DNA of 64,000 nt, from positions 29,993,166 through 30,057,165 of the forward strand of contig JAJEKV010000003.1 in assembly GCA_021234155.1 (NCBI GenBank). The letters are read 5' to 3'. Source of the DNA: Isoetes taiwanensis (lineage: Eukaryota; Streptophyta; Lycopodiopsida; Isoetales; Isoetaceae). Each line of letters starts with the position of its first letter. The stretch's first letter is position 1. The notes under the pieces are model-generated. The model was not told the DNA's origin. It saw only the letters and a program-made list of their open reading frames with translations, and did not search any database. Positions 1 through 9,944 of this stretch are shown piece after piece. Position numbers and translations under genes: made by a program.

Positions 1-1057
1 TAAGGTTCAAATGGATTTAGGGCTTCATTTCTTCCGTAGGTCCGCCCGAATGGAGATGGCAGCGGCTTGAAGGCATACAAAATAGCAAAGGCGGATTCTG
101 TTCAGGTTTTTAAGTGACATTATAAGGTAACAAAACACAAGGATTTTGCCTGATAGATTCAAAGCGGTGGATTATGTTCAACGCATTCTTTCTCATAATA
201 AGGCATCTTTGCTTGAATCATTGTTCTAAATGTCAAATGTGCTATAATCTTCTGAGAAGGATGCAACGGGCATATAAAGATCGAGATGCATGATTCTTCC
301 GATTTTTGAAAAGGTTATATTTTCTATTGTTTGATTCTCTTTTCCATATGAGACTTCATGGTAATTAGTGTTCATGACACGTAACCATTTTCCAACGCTT
401 CTACGGTCTTTAGTTGTGGCGGTTGTAGGGAGATAATGCAAGTAGCCCTGTTCTAAGCCCATTTAGATTTACAATACCAAAGACAATCTATACATTCGAC
501 TCTCGGTATCCACATCAGAGAACCTTTGTGGTAAGACCCTTGCTTGTTCTATACATTGTATACTGAAAATTTTATTCCAAAGATTTACATGAATATTTCA
601 CTTGTAACTTAGCCTTCTACTTTCTCGCTTTGGATGTCTTGGATGAGCGAAATTCTGGTTTGCCGAGGTCAGTTTTAAGTTTGGAGTGCTATCTAACTTC
701 TTATTGTCCACATAGTAACGAAGAAAAAGGGGATCTTTCCTTCTTCGCTCCAAGGGATTGTAGCCAAGGTTATCCTGGCCAAAAGAGCAGAAATGAGCTC
801 CCTTTTCTGGTAACTATTAATTTGCAGTCCTTTAGAAAAGAGAACTGCCCAATCCTACTTAATAGAAGCGATTCTTACTTAAATGCACTAGAATGCAGTA
901 ATATATGGATCTAGAATGCAGTAATATATGGGTCTATATGTGATTAGAAACCTGACAATTGTTATAGCTGTGTGGTCTGCAAGAACCAGGGCATTGTATG
1001 GCTAATTTAATTCAGGTTGCTTTATTTATTGAATTAACAAAGTCAATATTGTGGCAG
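1..1057. other. No supported gene; one exon-like minus-strand ORF
   Basis: I see no recognisable gene here. A minus-strand open frame at 226-462 (78 codons, containing TTATTKDRRSVGKWLRV) is richer in ordinary residues than most chance frames and could be an exon, but I do not recognise the family. A plus-strand frame at 630-914 has no recognisable motif. The 5' part of the CPN20-like fragment that starts at 1058 (its transit peptide exon) is not visible here. Confidence 0.4.
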
Positions 1058-1770
1058 GGAAAGTGTTGCTGCACCTCCAAAGGTATGTTCAACCAAGATG
1101 GCATTTTGCATTTGTCAGTGTTGTTGTAATGTAAGTGGAACTTTTCTTTCTGATTTAATGACTGCTAAACTTCATGGATAAGCAGCTTCGATTAACAGTG
1201 CTTGCTTGTAGCTTAGGATGCTTGCTTGTAGCTTAGGATGTAGTTGGAGATTTATGGCCGTTGATGTGCACTTGATGTTCCCTTGCAGTTTAAAACCCTT
1301 AAGCCCCTTGGTGATAGGGTTTTAGTGAAAAGACAAATAGTCGAGGAAAAGACTTCTGGAGGAACCTTGTTACCAACCACAACTCAAAGCGAAGTAGTTG
1401 CCGTTGGTGATGGAAAAACAGTTGGTGACAAAAAGCTTGAGCCTGCTTTAAAGGTGATTGTTCTTTTACATGGTCGTCGATAATTTAAAAGCGCCGCCTT
1501 GCAAAAAAAAAAAATTTAGTTGTTAAAAATGGTTCTAGCCCCGACTTACATTGTTGTCTATAGGTTGGGGATTTGATTGTCTACTCAAAATATGCGGTGC
1601 ACCTTTGAAGTTTAGTTCAATGACAAATGACCATCTTCTACTTAAGGAAGATGACATTGTTGGGCTCCTTGCCACGGATGATATCAAGGATCTTCAGCCT
1701 TTAAATGACAGAGCTTTAGTCTTTCTTAGATTGTCAAGTCGCCATGCAAAGATGAGAATGAAATATTAGT
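1058..1770 (+). pseudogene. Chloroplast co-chaperonin CPN20 fragment, frameshifted
   Basis: CPN20 is the double-domain GroES-like lid of the chloroplast chaperonin. Three exons can be read. Exon A (1058-1082) ends ESVAAPPK, the end of the transit region. Exon B (1289-1453, 55 codons) gives [14 protein letters not shown] and [11 protein letters not shown], the classic start of the first GroES domain. Exon C begins at 1564 with VGDLIVYSKYA. Splice sites are GT-AG and phases agree between A, B and C. One base appears to be missing near 1595, so the frame stops after YA while the next frame continues GAPLKFSS, LLLKEDDIVGLL and DIKDLQPLNDRALV. After about 1730 the similarity fades before the second GroES domain. 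The piece keeps its introns, so it is not a retrocopy. It is a decayed, truncated gene copy; function is unlikely. Confidence 0.85.
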
Positions 1771-2139
1771 TGCATTATTGAGACAGATTTTGAGGCAGTT
1801 GAGTGTCTTTATTTAGGTTTTTTCGGTAACTTTTATATGTTTGCGGCACTTCAACTCTGTTGTATAAGCTTAACTGCGACATCCGAAAATTGACTTCGGT
1901 TAAATGTCGGGTCAAACACATCAAGCTTCTATTCTAGATGCCCAGAATTAGGGAAGCATAAATCCTGTTCTTCATGATATCCTAGAATAACTGGGGTTCA
2001 AATCCATGTTCTTGAGTTCTTGGAATTATTGGGGTTCAAATCCCCTTTCTGGGTTACGCTTGATATGAAGAAAAGGCTTGACAATCGGGCGAGAACCATT
2101 GATATTGGCAAGGGTTATTTTAAAAAATGAAATCATTGC
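1771..2139. other. Non-coding; two T-arm-like motifs
   Basis: No gene seen. Two copies of a GGGGTTCAAATCC motif occur about 42 bases apart near 1992 and 2034. They resemble the pol III B box of tRNA-derived SINEs, but no A box or cloverleaf is visible, so no RNA gene is called. Confidence 0.4.
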
Positions 2140-2626
2140 CATTGATGTGGGCGTTTCATTTGGCGGCGTGCAAAAGCAACGAGATAACAACGTTGGAGCG
2201 GCGTATGAAGGGCGTTATCTGCGGCGCCTTATGCGTTGGAACCGTTGCCAAATCGTCGTAAACAACGTCTACGCTGCGGCGTGTAAGCAACGAGATAAGA
2301 ACGTGTGGAGGGCGTTACACCGACGTCTTGGGCGTTGCAAACATGTTGCATGCACGTCAAAACAACGTTTCATGGGTGGCGTAAAGATAACGAGATTAGA
2401 ACGTCGTAGCGGCGTATTAACAACGCGATGGCGGCGTCGAGGGCGTCCGCGAAACCACGTTTCACTGCGGCGTGGCGGACGCCCCTGCGGCGAATCCTAA
2501 GGCGGCGTCATTTGCAACGTCCGTTGCAACATTTGCAAGGCGTCTTCATCACGGCGTCGGCGTCTCTAATATCGTCGATGTGACGTCACTAACGGCGTCG
2601 CTAATAGCCCGGATTACGTAGTAGTG
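2140..2626. mobile_element. CACTA transposon end (truncated), GGCGT-rich subterminal region
   Basis: A run of densely repeated GGCGT/ACGCC and CGTCG motifs, strikingly GC-rich against its AT-rich surroundings, ends at 2626 in CGTAGTAGTG. Read on the minus strand this end begins CACTACTACGTAATCC and continues into TTAGCGACGCCG. CACTA elements start with this type of terminus followed by short subterminal repeats, and the TTAGCGACG piece also occurs in the ends of the complete element at 36317-45327. No matching left terminus is visible upstream, so this looks like one end of a truncated or rearranged element. The long open frame through it is a by-product of the repeats. Confidence 0.6.
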
Positions 2627-2639
2627 ACAATTTCAAGGA

Positions 2640-3411
2640 TGGATAAGAAGAAAATATGCAAGAACCGGATTCGAGGTTTAGGAAAGGGTCGAGAAAAACT
2701 ATTGGGCTATGGCGATGGCGGTAACTACCGGTTGAAGAAAGGAATAAAAAGCGTCAGGTTCAATGACCCCCATTTTACGCCATAGCCTAGCCATCTTCGC
2801 CGGATCAGAAAAGAAAATAAAAAGATTAGTAAGAAAAGAAGGAAGAATATAAGGTGAAGCAGCCCGGATCCCTTACCCTTTGCGGACGGAACCATGAAGA
2901 AGTATAACTATCGAAAGAAAACCAACAAATTGTACCGCTTAGGTCTTCACCGCCATACCCTAAAGCTTAAAAAATGAAGCACCTAAATAGCTCTTAAAAG
3001 GAAGCACCGAAATGTTTTCCACCATAGCCACCATTCCTGATCCAGAGAAGAAAGTAAAAGCGATAACAAGAAAAAAAGAAAAGAAGGAAGATCGCCCGGA
3101 GCAAGCCGCCATAGCCGGCATTGCAGTGGCTGAAAAAACCTCCAAGAAGAAAAGGACGTAAAAAATTTGAATTTTTTAGTTTTATATTTCAAACGGTGAT
3201 TCCGTGGCATGGAATAACATAGCGGTGATTCCGTCTGGCAGTATTCTACCGTTGTGATTCCGCGGGATGGTATTGAATTTATTGCCGTACTGTCAGGTAC
3301 GGAAAACGGGCCCTCCGGCATGGATCCCGTTGGGGGGAGGGTTTGTGATTCCGCGGTAGGGAATAACCGCGATGGAATCACCAAAACCAGGGTAAGGATA
3401 TTTTCACCCAT
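2640..3411. repeat. Diverged direct duplication, purine-rich
   Basis: Two related stretches, about 2775-2880 and 3005-3115, share the order CCATAGCC, a GATCAGAGAAG-like block and an A/G-rich run ending in GAAGGAAGA. Further right, 3190-3390 carries several copies of GTGATTCCG. No gene is supported; the minus-strand frames over this region have no recognisable motif. Confidence 0.45.
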
Positions 3412-3457
3412 TTTTGACGACTGATTAAATCTTCAGTACGTCGAGCTAGGCCTAGCA
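3412..3457 (+). repeat. Dispersed repeat, copy 1 (second copy at 51834)
   Basis: The segment beginning TTTTGACGACTGATT and running through CAGTACGTCGAGCTAGGCC recurs at about 51834-51883 in the same orientation with only a few changes. Both copies lie in non-coding DNA. Nature unknown; probably the conserved piece of an old mobile element. Confidence 0.6.
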
Positions 3458-3518
3458 TCTGATTTGATTCCACCCCTAGATCTAATTTAGGGTGGAATCA
3501 CACTAGTGATCAACTTGA

Positions 3519-3694
3519 GCGCAGTAAATATCGGACGCTGATATGTTATACCCACGGGCATATTCGTGGTATATCCGTGTGTTTGACATGTTATACCCAC
3601 GCCAAAAAAAAAATTAGACGGCGTTTTTGTGGACATCGGATTTTTTGCCATTTAAGGCTGGGTATAACATGTCAGCGTCCGACATTTACCGCGA
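3519..3694. mobile_element. Small inverted-repeat element (MITE-like)
   Basis: Arms 3520-3553 and 3660-3693 are inverted copies of 34 bp with three mismatches (key piece GTCGGACGCTGACATG in the right arm read on the minus strand). The loop holds a further copy of the ATGTTATACCCACG part at about 3588-3602. No target duplication is obvious. Confidence 0.6.
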
Positions 3695-4985
3695 TGGAAC
3701 TTTCATGGCCTGCCCACCCTTAAATAGGTCTCCTCCCCTGCAAAAGAAGGGAAAAAAAAGGTGGAATTAAAAAAATGCCCTTCCCCTGGAAAGGGCAAAA
3801 AATTGAGCAAGGGCAATGATTTAAAAAAAGCCTTAATATTCTATTAATGTCAATAGTCAATATGTATAATAAATTTAAACAATAGATTATCCATAAATTA
3901 TTGTAAAAAACCAAGAAAGGAAATCAACAAGGTGCTGCGCACGGAGGGTTGCCCTCCATGGCCGGAGGGTGAAGTGGCTTAAATAATACTTTAAAGTCTG
4001 TTATTTTTTCAATCAATCAAAATTGCTACTTCAAAACAATAGAATACTTATACAACGACTTTATCAACAATCTGTCTCCCTCATTTGTCTCAGGCTCTCC
4101 TGAGCATGCCAATGTTGAGCAACAGATGTCTTGTGATAAAAATATTTGTCACGCCAGAGCTCATGGTGAATCTGACAGCAACTCTGACCTCAGTGCACAT
4201 GTTGCTAATGTCTCATCAACAATAGTATAACCCTATTCCTTACTTTTACACCAAATCTAATCCCAATTTACCCTACTCTTAACCCTAATTTTATGTTGAG
4301 TAGATTATTCATGTAACCTACCCTCTACCTTATATTTACCTCCAAGCTAGGAATATTGCATATGCTCCACAAGTTTTGTCAAATGCCAACACTCAAGTCA
4401 TATTAGTTGAACTTGATTTTGGTCTTAAGAATAAAGGTTTATCCAAATTGCACATGACACTCCACTACATCTACTCTACATGCCCATGATTAATGCCCGG
4501 CCTTAAGGTGGGACTCATAAGGCACATAGACTTCCACCTGCCTTTTTTTCATAATACTTGATTTCAAATTGCTAGTTAGTCAGTCCAGTTTTTGTTCCAA
4601 GGTTGTTAAAGGTTTAATGTCGCAAATGTAATGGGTTAAGCTAATTTAACTTCAGAATCTTGTCATGACATAACGGAAGTAGATGTTATTAAATCCCTAC
4701 AATTATAGAAGGTTGTGAGGGTTGTCGGAATGTACAATGTGGGTGGATGTGTGCATCTTATGTGTGCACCTTATGCAAATAACGCATGCCAAATAAACTT
4801 GAATGGACCAGATAATACTGTCTATTACAAATCGAACAATTGCCACTTTGCCACGTGGCGCTTTCATCCCTTTTCCGTCCATTTTCTCCCTGTTTACTCT
4901 GTTTCGATGCATGACGGCCCCTCTGCAGATGAAGCTCCGACAAATCGAATGGCGATGGAGCTCCACAGAATGAGTGGGTGTGGCA
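3695..4985. other. No supported gene
   Basis: AT-rich sequence without a recognisable coding region. A CCACGTGG G-box core lies at 4851-4858, about 130 bases before the possible secreted-protein ORF at 4986. Overlapping short frames on both strands between 4700 and 5100 cannot all be real and show no family motif. Confidence 0.4.
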
Positions 4986-5265
4986 ATGCATCTTCATATT
5001 TTTCCTTATTCCATCTGTGTTGCTTGTATTTTTTGGGCTCTGTCTTCATTTCTAGGAAGCAAGGTACTTGCTGAGCCGAATATGTTGAGCGGATGGCATT
5101 GTACATATTCTGAGATGTTGCAAGGGAAGAAGCCGGCTCAGATTAAGGAAGATAATTCCTGTGAGAGCGATACCTTTTTTTGATGTGAAGTGGATAGGGA
5201 AAACTGTATTTCGTGGCAGTGCTGATAATTCTATAATGGATCTCTGGCTCTTAAGGCAAGTTTGA
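4986..5265 (+). pseudogene. Possible secreted-protein gene fragment, frameshifted
   Basis: I do not recognise this gene. From the ATG at 4986 the frame starts with a hydrophobic stretch (HIFPYSICVACIFWALSSFL) that looks like a signal peptide, followed by KVLAEPN and a polar region ending ESDTFF. The stop lies in a run of seven T at 5175-5181. If the frame is shifted there, it continues DVKWIGKTVFRGSADNSIMD and reaches a stop at 5263. The continuity on both sides of a homopolymer suggests one reading frame broken by an indel. A competing frame from 4951 (MAMELHRMSGCG) overlaps. An AG|GCAAGT sequence at 5254 could be a GC donor. Low confidence that this is a gene at all. Confidence 0.3.
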
Positions 5266-5939
5266 TCATGGACTGTCCCATCTGCAGAAATGATCTGCGA
5301 ATGCATTGCCTAACAAAGCATAAAGACATTATTTGATTTTGCTTCCTAAATACAACAGATTTTAGGCCTGCACAGAAGCAAGAGGCTTGCACTTTGCCTT
5401 CTCCGAGCTCGACCATGCTTATAGCCCAGTAGGTTGTTTACAGGGCCTTGCTCTGCTTTTATTGCCTGCTTGGAGATTGGAAGCCTAAACTTCTGTCGGA
5501 ACTGTTATTTTTCAGCTTGCTCAGTATAAAATTTAGCTTTCCTAAACAGGGTTGCGGAATCTAAAAATGTTGGAAAATTTTGTTTGCTGTGCCGGAACTC
5601 CAGAGCAATCTTCTACCCTTTCTTCAAGCAGCAAATTTCCATCTGATTTTAAAACCAGAGATAGATTCAAGATAACGGGTCTTTTTCTAAAATAATGGAT
5701 ATGCTGATTTGGGGAGCTTATCAATCTACCGCAAGCTTGAATAAACTGTCAATGATGAAAAACATGGGGCCAGTGCAAAACGTAGGCGCCGGATTGCCTT
5801 GCTATTCTACAAAAGAAACCCTATCTATAAGACGCCAGAATGCTGTCTTGCAAGGCTTGCCACAATTGTTTGATGTTCTTGAATACTGGGCACAAGGAGC
5901 ACCGGGTTTTGGGCTTCAAGAGTGCCTCTCCAACTACAG
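5266..5939. other. No recognised gene; unassigned plus-strand ORF
   Basis: A 100-codon plus-strand frame (5695-5997) containing LQGLPQLFDVLEYW runs through this stretch and into the neighbouring repeat. I do not recognise it, and its end lies inside the dispersed repeat at 5940-6076, so it is probably a chance frame. Confidence 0.35.
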
Positions 5940-6076
5940 GGGCAACCGATATTTTACAGCCTATGATAGGTTTGGAGTAGTCATTGGCATATTCTAGGTA
6001 TATACTAGCATATACCTAGAATATGCCACAAACCCACCTCAATGAGGGCTTGCCCCCTTAGGGGCAACCCAAAAAA
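5940..6076 (+). repeat. Double-hairpin dispersed element, copy 1
   Basis: Contains a perfect 18-bp palindrome pair (5986-6003 and 6010-6027, arm GGCATATTCTAGGTATAT, six-base loop), then AAACCCAC, then a second hairpin GGGCTTGCCCC/GGGGCAACCC (6046-6070) and an A run. The same order occurs at 15823-15906 and, inverted, at 52165-52300. The upstream piece GTTTGGAGTAGTCATT is shared with the third copy. No coding capacity. It is a short non-autonomous dispersed element of unknown class. Confidence 0.7.
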
Positions 6077-6535
6077 GCATTGAAAGACTTTCCCGAAACA
6101 AACCAAAACAAGGAATTTGTGATTCCTATACAAAGTAATCAAATTTATAATTTTTGCTTTGGGCTAGTTTTTAACGATTTCTATTTGTCGCATGCTCAAA
6201 CGAAGGCAACCCATCCTCAGACAACACCTTGTTTTATACATCCTTTTTTGCCACTAACGCACCCAATTAGATAAAAAAAAATGGGATAACTCAGGCATGG
6301 CCCTAATTGAGGTTTAATTTAGGACAAATTGCTGGTACAAATGTATTCCCTCATGAATCTCAATGGATATTGATTTAATTTAAATTTACTCTAGTGATTC
6401 CTACATCTCTAGAGACAATAAACTCAAAATTGTCTTTAACGCCACAGAAGTACCATCCTGCAAAAATATATATATCTTTTATGTCAGAACTATAGCTACT
6501 GTGACACATCCAAGAAACCACCTTAGAACTTTCAC
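6077..6535. other. Non-coding; expected last UGT exon not found
   Basis: The UGT80-like fragment on the minus strand has a GT donor at 6535, so a last exon would be expected at lower coordinates. I see no sequence here that could encode the usual end of that family, and no other gene. Confidence 0.4.
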
Positions 6536-7543
6536 CTCACTACGAATTACATTCGCAAAGGAAACTGCACGTGCTCTTAACTCCTTGCTTGAAGCTTCTG
6601 AAATTGCACTCACAATAGTGTTCACTGACTCTGAAAACTGGTGATCAGTATCATCAAGCATCAAATTCTGGAGCTTCAATGGTTGAGGAGCAACTCCAAT
6701 CCATGTCAAACGTTTAGCCCAGTAAAACTGGTCATGCAAGAATGGACAAACAATCTGCAGCGCAATGGAAAGTTATAAACAGATGGAACATATATCTAGT
6801 CTCTGTCATTGCAAGTCTACATCTAGGTTTTATCCTAAAGCTAACACAATAATCTGAAGCTGCCAAAGTGATTCCTCTCATTGACGATCTCTCTCTCATC
6901 CAGTGAACTTGACTTGACTCTCATTGCATGAGTAAAAGGCTTTAACATGCACCCCATGTAGGACTCCACCTCATATAAGAGAATATGTCACCCAACATTC
7001 CAAAAAGATAAGTCTGCTTTGACTAATCATAAAGCTATGTTTCGAGGCAATTATTCTGCATAGCACAATGAGAGTCGTCCATCCTACAGTTACCGCGTGG
7101 TGGTCCTTTAAACAAGGCCAGGTTACCTGTAAATTAGACTAACAAGACTACACCTTCCGACATGCAAGGATGCCAATCTTAATAGTAGGTCACCATGCTA
7201 GCACAAACACCAGCTTAATGCCCACGAAGGTTCTTTTCCTTGATGCTAATGGATAGAACTAAGATTAGTTTCTACTCTCTCATTTTATGTTGTTTATAAA
7301 GTTATGGCTCCACAAAAAGCAAGATATAGAAAACAGTAAATATAATGTAACTTTAAAGAAGGTAATATACCATCAACAATACCTGTGGGATCCCTGCATA
7401 CAAACAAGCAGTTATCGTTCCACTACAAATACGCACTATTTTATTAGACGAAAGGAAAATGCAGTTTAAGACGAGTTATTTACCTTCCTCCATGATGTAG
7501 AACCATTGAACACATAGGGAAGAGCAAAGTATACAGAATGTAT
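6536..7543 (-). pseudogene. UGT80-like (sterol glucosyltransferase-like) gene, three C-terminal exons only
   Basis: Family 1 glycosyltransferases of the UGT80-like group move glucose from UDP-glucose to sterols or related lipids. Three minus-strand exons join in phase. Exon at 7484-7543 reads LYTLLFPMCSMVLHHGG, exon 7383-7422 completes SGTITACLYAGIPQ, and exon 6536-6754 reads IVCPFLHDQFYWAKRLTWIG, then VAPQPLKLQNL, ending ARAVSFANVIRSE at an AG|GTGAAA donor. HHGGSGT is the UDP-sugar binding motif of the family, and PQ-IVCPF-DQFYWA is its usual continuation. Introns are 61 and 628 nt. I could not find the N-terminal exons or the last exon within about 8 kb either side. It may be a gene fragment, or a gene with very long introns. 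Splice sites look intact and there is no stop in the three exons. Confidence 0.75.
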
Positions 7544-7621
7544 CTGTGAAAGTTTTCCTGTTAACCTAACCATCCATTTCGATATATTTTCACAAGATCC
7601 TAAATTACCCAGAATAACAAA

Positions 7622-7903
7622 GGGTCAAATCATGGAGCTGGGGAGCATTTTTACGCCAGCCAAGCACCCCCTAAGCACCTAATGTGGGAAATTTTGCTTA
7701 TTTTTATCTTTTTTTCTATAACTCCGATGAAGCTGAAATTTTGTATTCCAAGGCGTAATATGAATGCGTTTCAGGGAAAAATATCAAAAAAAATAAAAGA
7801 AAAATATTTTTTAAAAATACAAAGAAAATAGCTCCGGAAAGCACCCCCTAAGCACCATGTGTCGCTGACACAAAAAGTGTCCCCCACCTCCATGCTTTGA
7901 CCC
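7622..7903. mobile_element. Inverted-repeat (MITE-like) element
   Basis: The left end GGGTCAAATCATGGAGCTGG and the right end read on the minus strand, GGGTCAAAGCATGGAGGTGG, match over about 40 bases with a few changes. Just inside, AGCACCCCCTAAGCACC occurs at both ends in direct orientation. The interior is AT-rich and non-coding. Flanks share ACAAA next to both ends, a possible short target duplication. Confidence 0.6.
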
Positions 7904-9177
7904 CAAAACAAATGTCCATTATACAGCACACTTCCTTCATGCAGTCCACCAGGGTCTCTTTCTTCTGGCCAATTCTAACTTCTGGGAAAATGTTCATGAG
8001 GTATAGATTATAGTTACAATCAAATTGCTTTTTCTCTGCAACAAATATTGGAATTCTGCGGAATCAGTGATCGAATCTGCATTAACCTTGTTGCATATGG
8101 CATGTATCTATCTGGTAGAAAAACAAGCTCAAAAAATTACCTGAGTTTATTGAAAGGATTAGCAACGACTATATCTCTGAATGTACTGTAAATGCAGATT
8201 TAGGCTTTACAACGTACGTCAATTAACTCTTTCTATAGAAATTTTCCTACTGAAAATTACCTAAGTTTATTGAAAGGATTAGCAACAACTATAGGAAAGA
8301 ACAACCTTGCAAAGAACATGAGCCAGCCAGACAAAGCTCATGTTGCTTCTGTTAATGGAACATTGTCCAGGAATGCCCAACAATGACAAACAGATGTATA
8401 AAACGGATAAGGGAGAGAGTATATGGCAGGGCTACATGTTAGCTATTGGATTTAGAAATACGAAACAAAGTTGAGATGGTATATCGATGATTTGAAGTCC
8501 CCTTAAACGAAATAATAGAAAAAGAAATCGATGGCCAGAACTGAAATAACAGTTAGAATGAATGCACTGATATTATGATTTATGCATTCCTGGGACATAC
8601 CTGATAGGAACATACCAGTTCCTATGAGTTAGAATAAATGCACTGATATTATGAGTGTAATTAAAACCAGAATGGAGATATGGACATGAATTATGTGAAT
8701 GTTTCCTAGTCTATCCAATTTAGTACAGAACTAATCGATCATAGGAGAAGTAATCCATGTAACCACGACTCCATGGGAACATACCTGGGTACTTTTTTAT
8801 TGTTCTGCTCTAGAGCGTCTCCTCCAGTTGTGCGAGCGCCATGGGCCAGAGCAGAGCATTTGCACAATGTAATTGTTAGTCACAACTCTGGCAGGGCCTT
8901 ACTTCTCAAGGAATGAAGTTATGCCTCTATTTTCCACAGAGCAATTCATGTTAAAACCATTTCAAACCGGAAGGATACTTGCAAAAGGATTCAGAAAGCT
9001 GTTTCAGATTTGGAACTTGTTATTGACATTAAGAAAAACAATCTGCAGCTACGAACATGTTGTCAAATGCTTCCAATTAACTGGTATTGAATGAGAACAA
9101 AATAATTTTCTAAATAGTGTTCAAACAAACTTAGAACATTGTAAATGCTAAGGTTGCTCTGAGTTCTATTAAAATAC
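7904..9177. other. No supported gene; short local duplications
   Basis: Holds two duplications: TTTATTGAAAGGATTAGCAA at about 8145 and again 120 bases downstream, and an AATGCACTGATATTATGA block near 8560 and 8637. Nothing coding is recognisable. Confidence 0.45.
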
Positions 9178-9302
9178 CTCTCAAGATATAAATAGCCTTG
9201 CACAAGTTCATCTGAGAGGGCTCTGATTCTTTTGAAAAACTCAGCATTTACATAACGAAGTTTTGTTCTAGGGTCAGTGTATGCAGCTTGCCAATACAAC
9301 CA
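9178..9302 (-). pseudogene. INO80 complex subunit C-like (YL1 C-terminal domain) exon
   Basis: The YL1_C domain is a short motif found in subunits of the INO80 and SWR1 chromatin remodellers. A minus-strand exon bounded by an AG acceptor next to 9302 and a GAG|GTATTT donor at 9177 reads YWQAAYTDPRTKLRYVNAEF then FKRIRALSDELVQGYLYLER. The TDPRTKLRY-F-IRAL-VQGYL order is typical of plant INO80C-like proteins, where the text continues ALRNAAVVL in the next exon. No other exon is evident nearby, and the exon lies in a chain of unrelated minus-strand exon-like pieces. It is probably a stray exon of a fragmented copy. Assignment rests on a single 42-residue match from memory of the family. Confidence 0.5.
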
Positions 9303-9674
9303 CTAAAAGAGATAAAGTAACCTTTACTGATAAACTTAAAGCAAGCAAAGAAATGCTTTGGGCTCATCTCTGGCATGCCATTTGTAACAATTCTTGAGTG
9401 AAAGTGAAGAGATTGTCAGACATAATCTTCTCGTAAATTGTGGATTTCAAAAGCCCGCATGCATAGCTCTCCAAGAGGCTAATTCTTGTTAGATGAAGAT
9501 CATGAGATATGGCCTATTTTCTGGAAGGTTGTCAAAGGATGGTCAAAATTCACGAGTTCTGTTGCTCCAGTGATAGTTGAGGCAAAATCCCTACAACTAT
9601 GTCGAACTTGAATAGTTGTAGGTTAGATGTCTTGGATTGGCAAATCTGAAAGCACAAGGATCTGAGTGTTTGGA
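9303..9674. other. No supported gene
   Basis: Nothing coding or clearly repetitive was seen in this stretch. Confidence 0.4.
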
Positions 9675-9944
9675 TCAGACAATATAATTTTTAAGCTCCC
9701 ATCGGGAACGTTCAAGCATGAAAGGGCCTTGCTTGTAGTCAAAATTTAGGACAGCGGGAAAAACCTTACCTTCTGGCTTTGTGGCAACTAAAATCGCCTC
9801 CATTACCAGAATCGCTTCCATTGCACCTGTAATACATGGGCGACCTTGAAGCCTTGAAATGTACCAGCTTGCTGATTCCATGCAAAATCGGACCCAGCTA
9901 TTAAATCTTTGCTTGCTTCCGTTTGCACCATCTGGCTGCATCAT
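9675..9944 (-). other. Unassigned exon-like ORF with internal 18-bp duplication
   Basis: An 89-codon minus-strand frame contains RFNSWVRFCMESASWYISRL and ATKPEGKVFPAVLNFDY, with balanced composition suggesting real former coding sequence. MEAILV is present twice in a row because of a small tandem duplication near 9790-9825. Possible splice signals exist (PEG|GTAAGG near 9767). I do not recognise the family. Confidence 0.3.

Noticed and set aside
1990-2046. GGGGTTCAAATCCCC T-arm-like stem
   Set aside because: The upstream sequence does not fold as a tRNA, and two copies 42 bp apart suggest a repeat.
2078-2500. 140-codon Arg-rich frame
   Set aside because: Runs through the GGCGT-rich CACTA subterminal repeats. 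No domain, and composition is set by the repeat.
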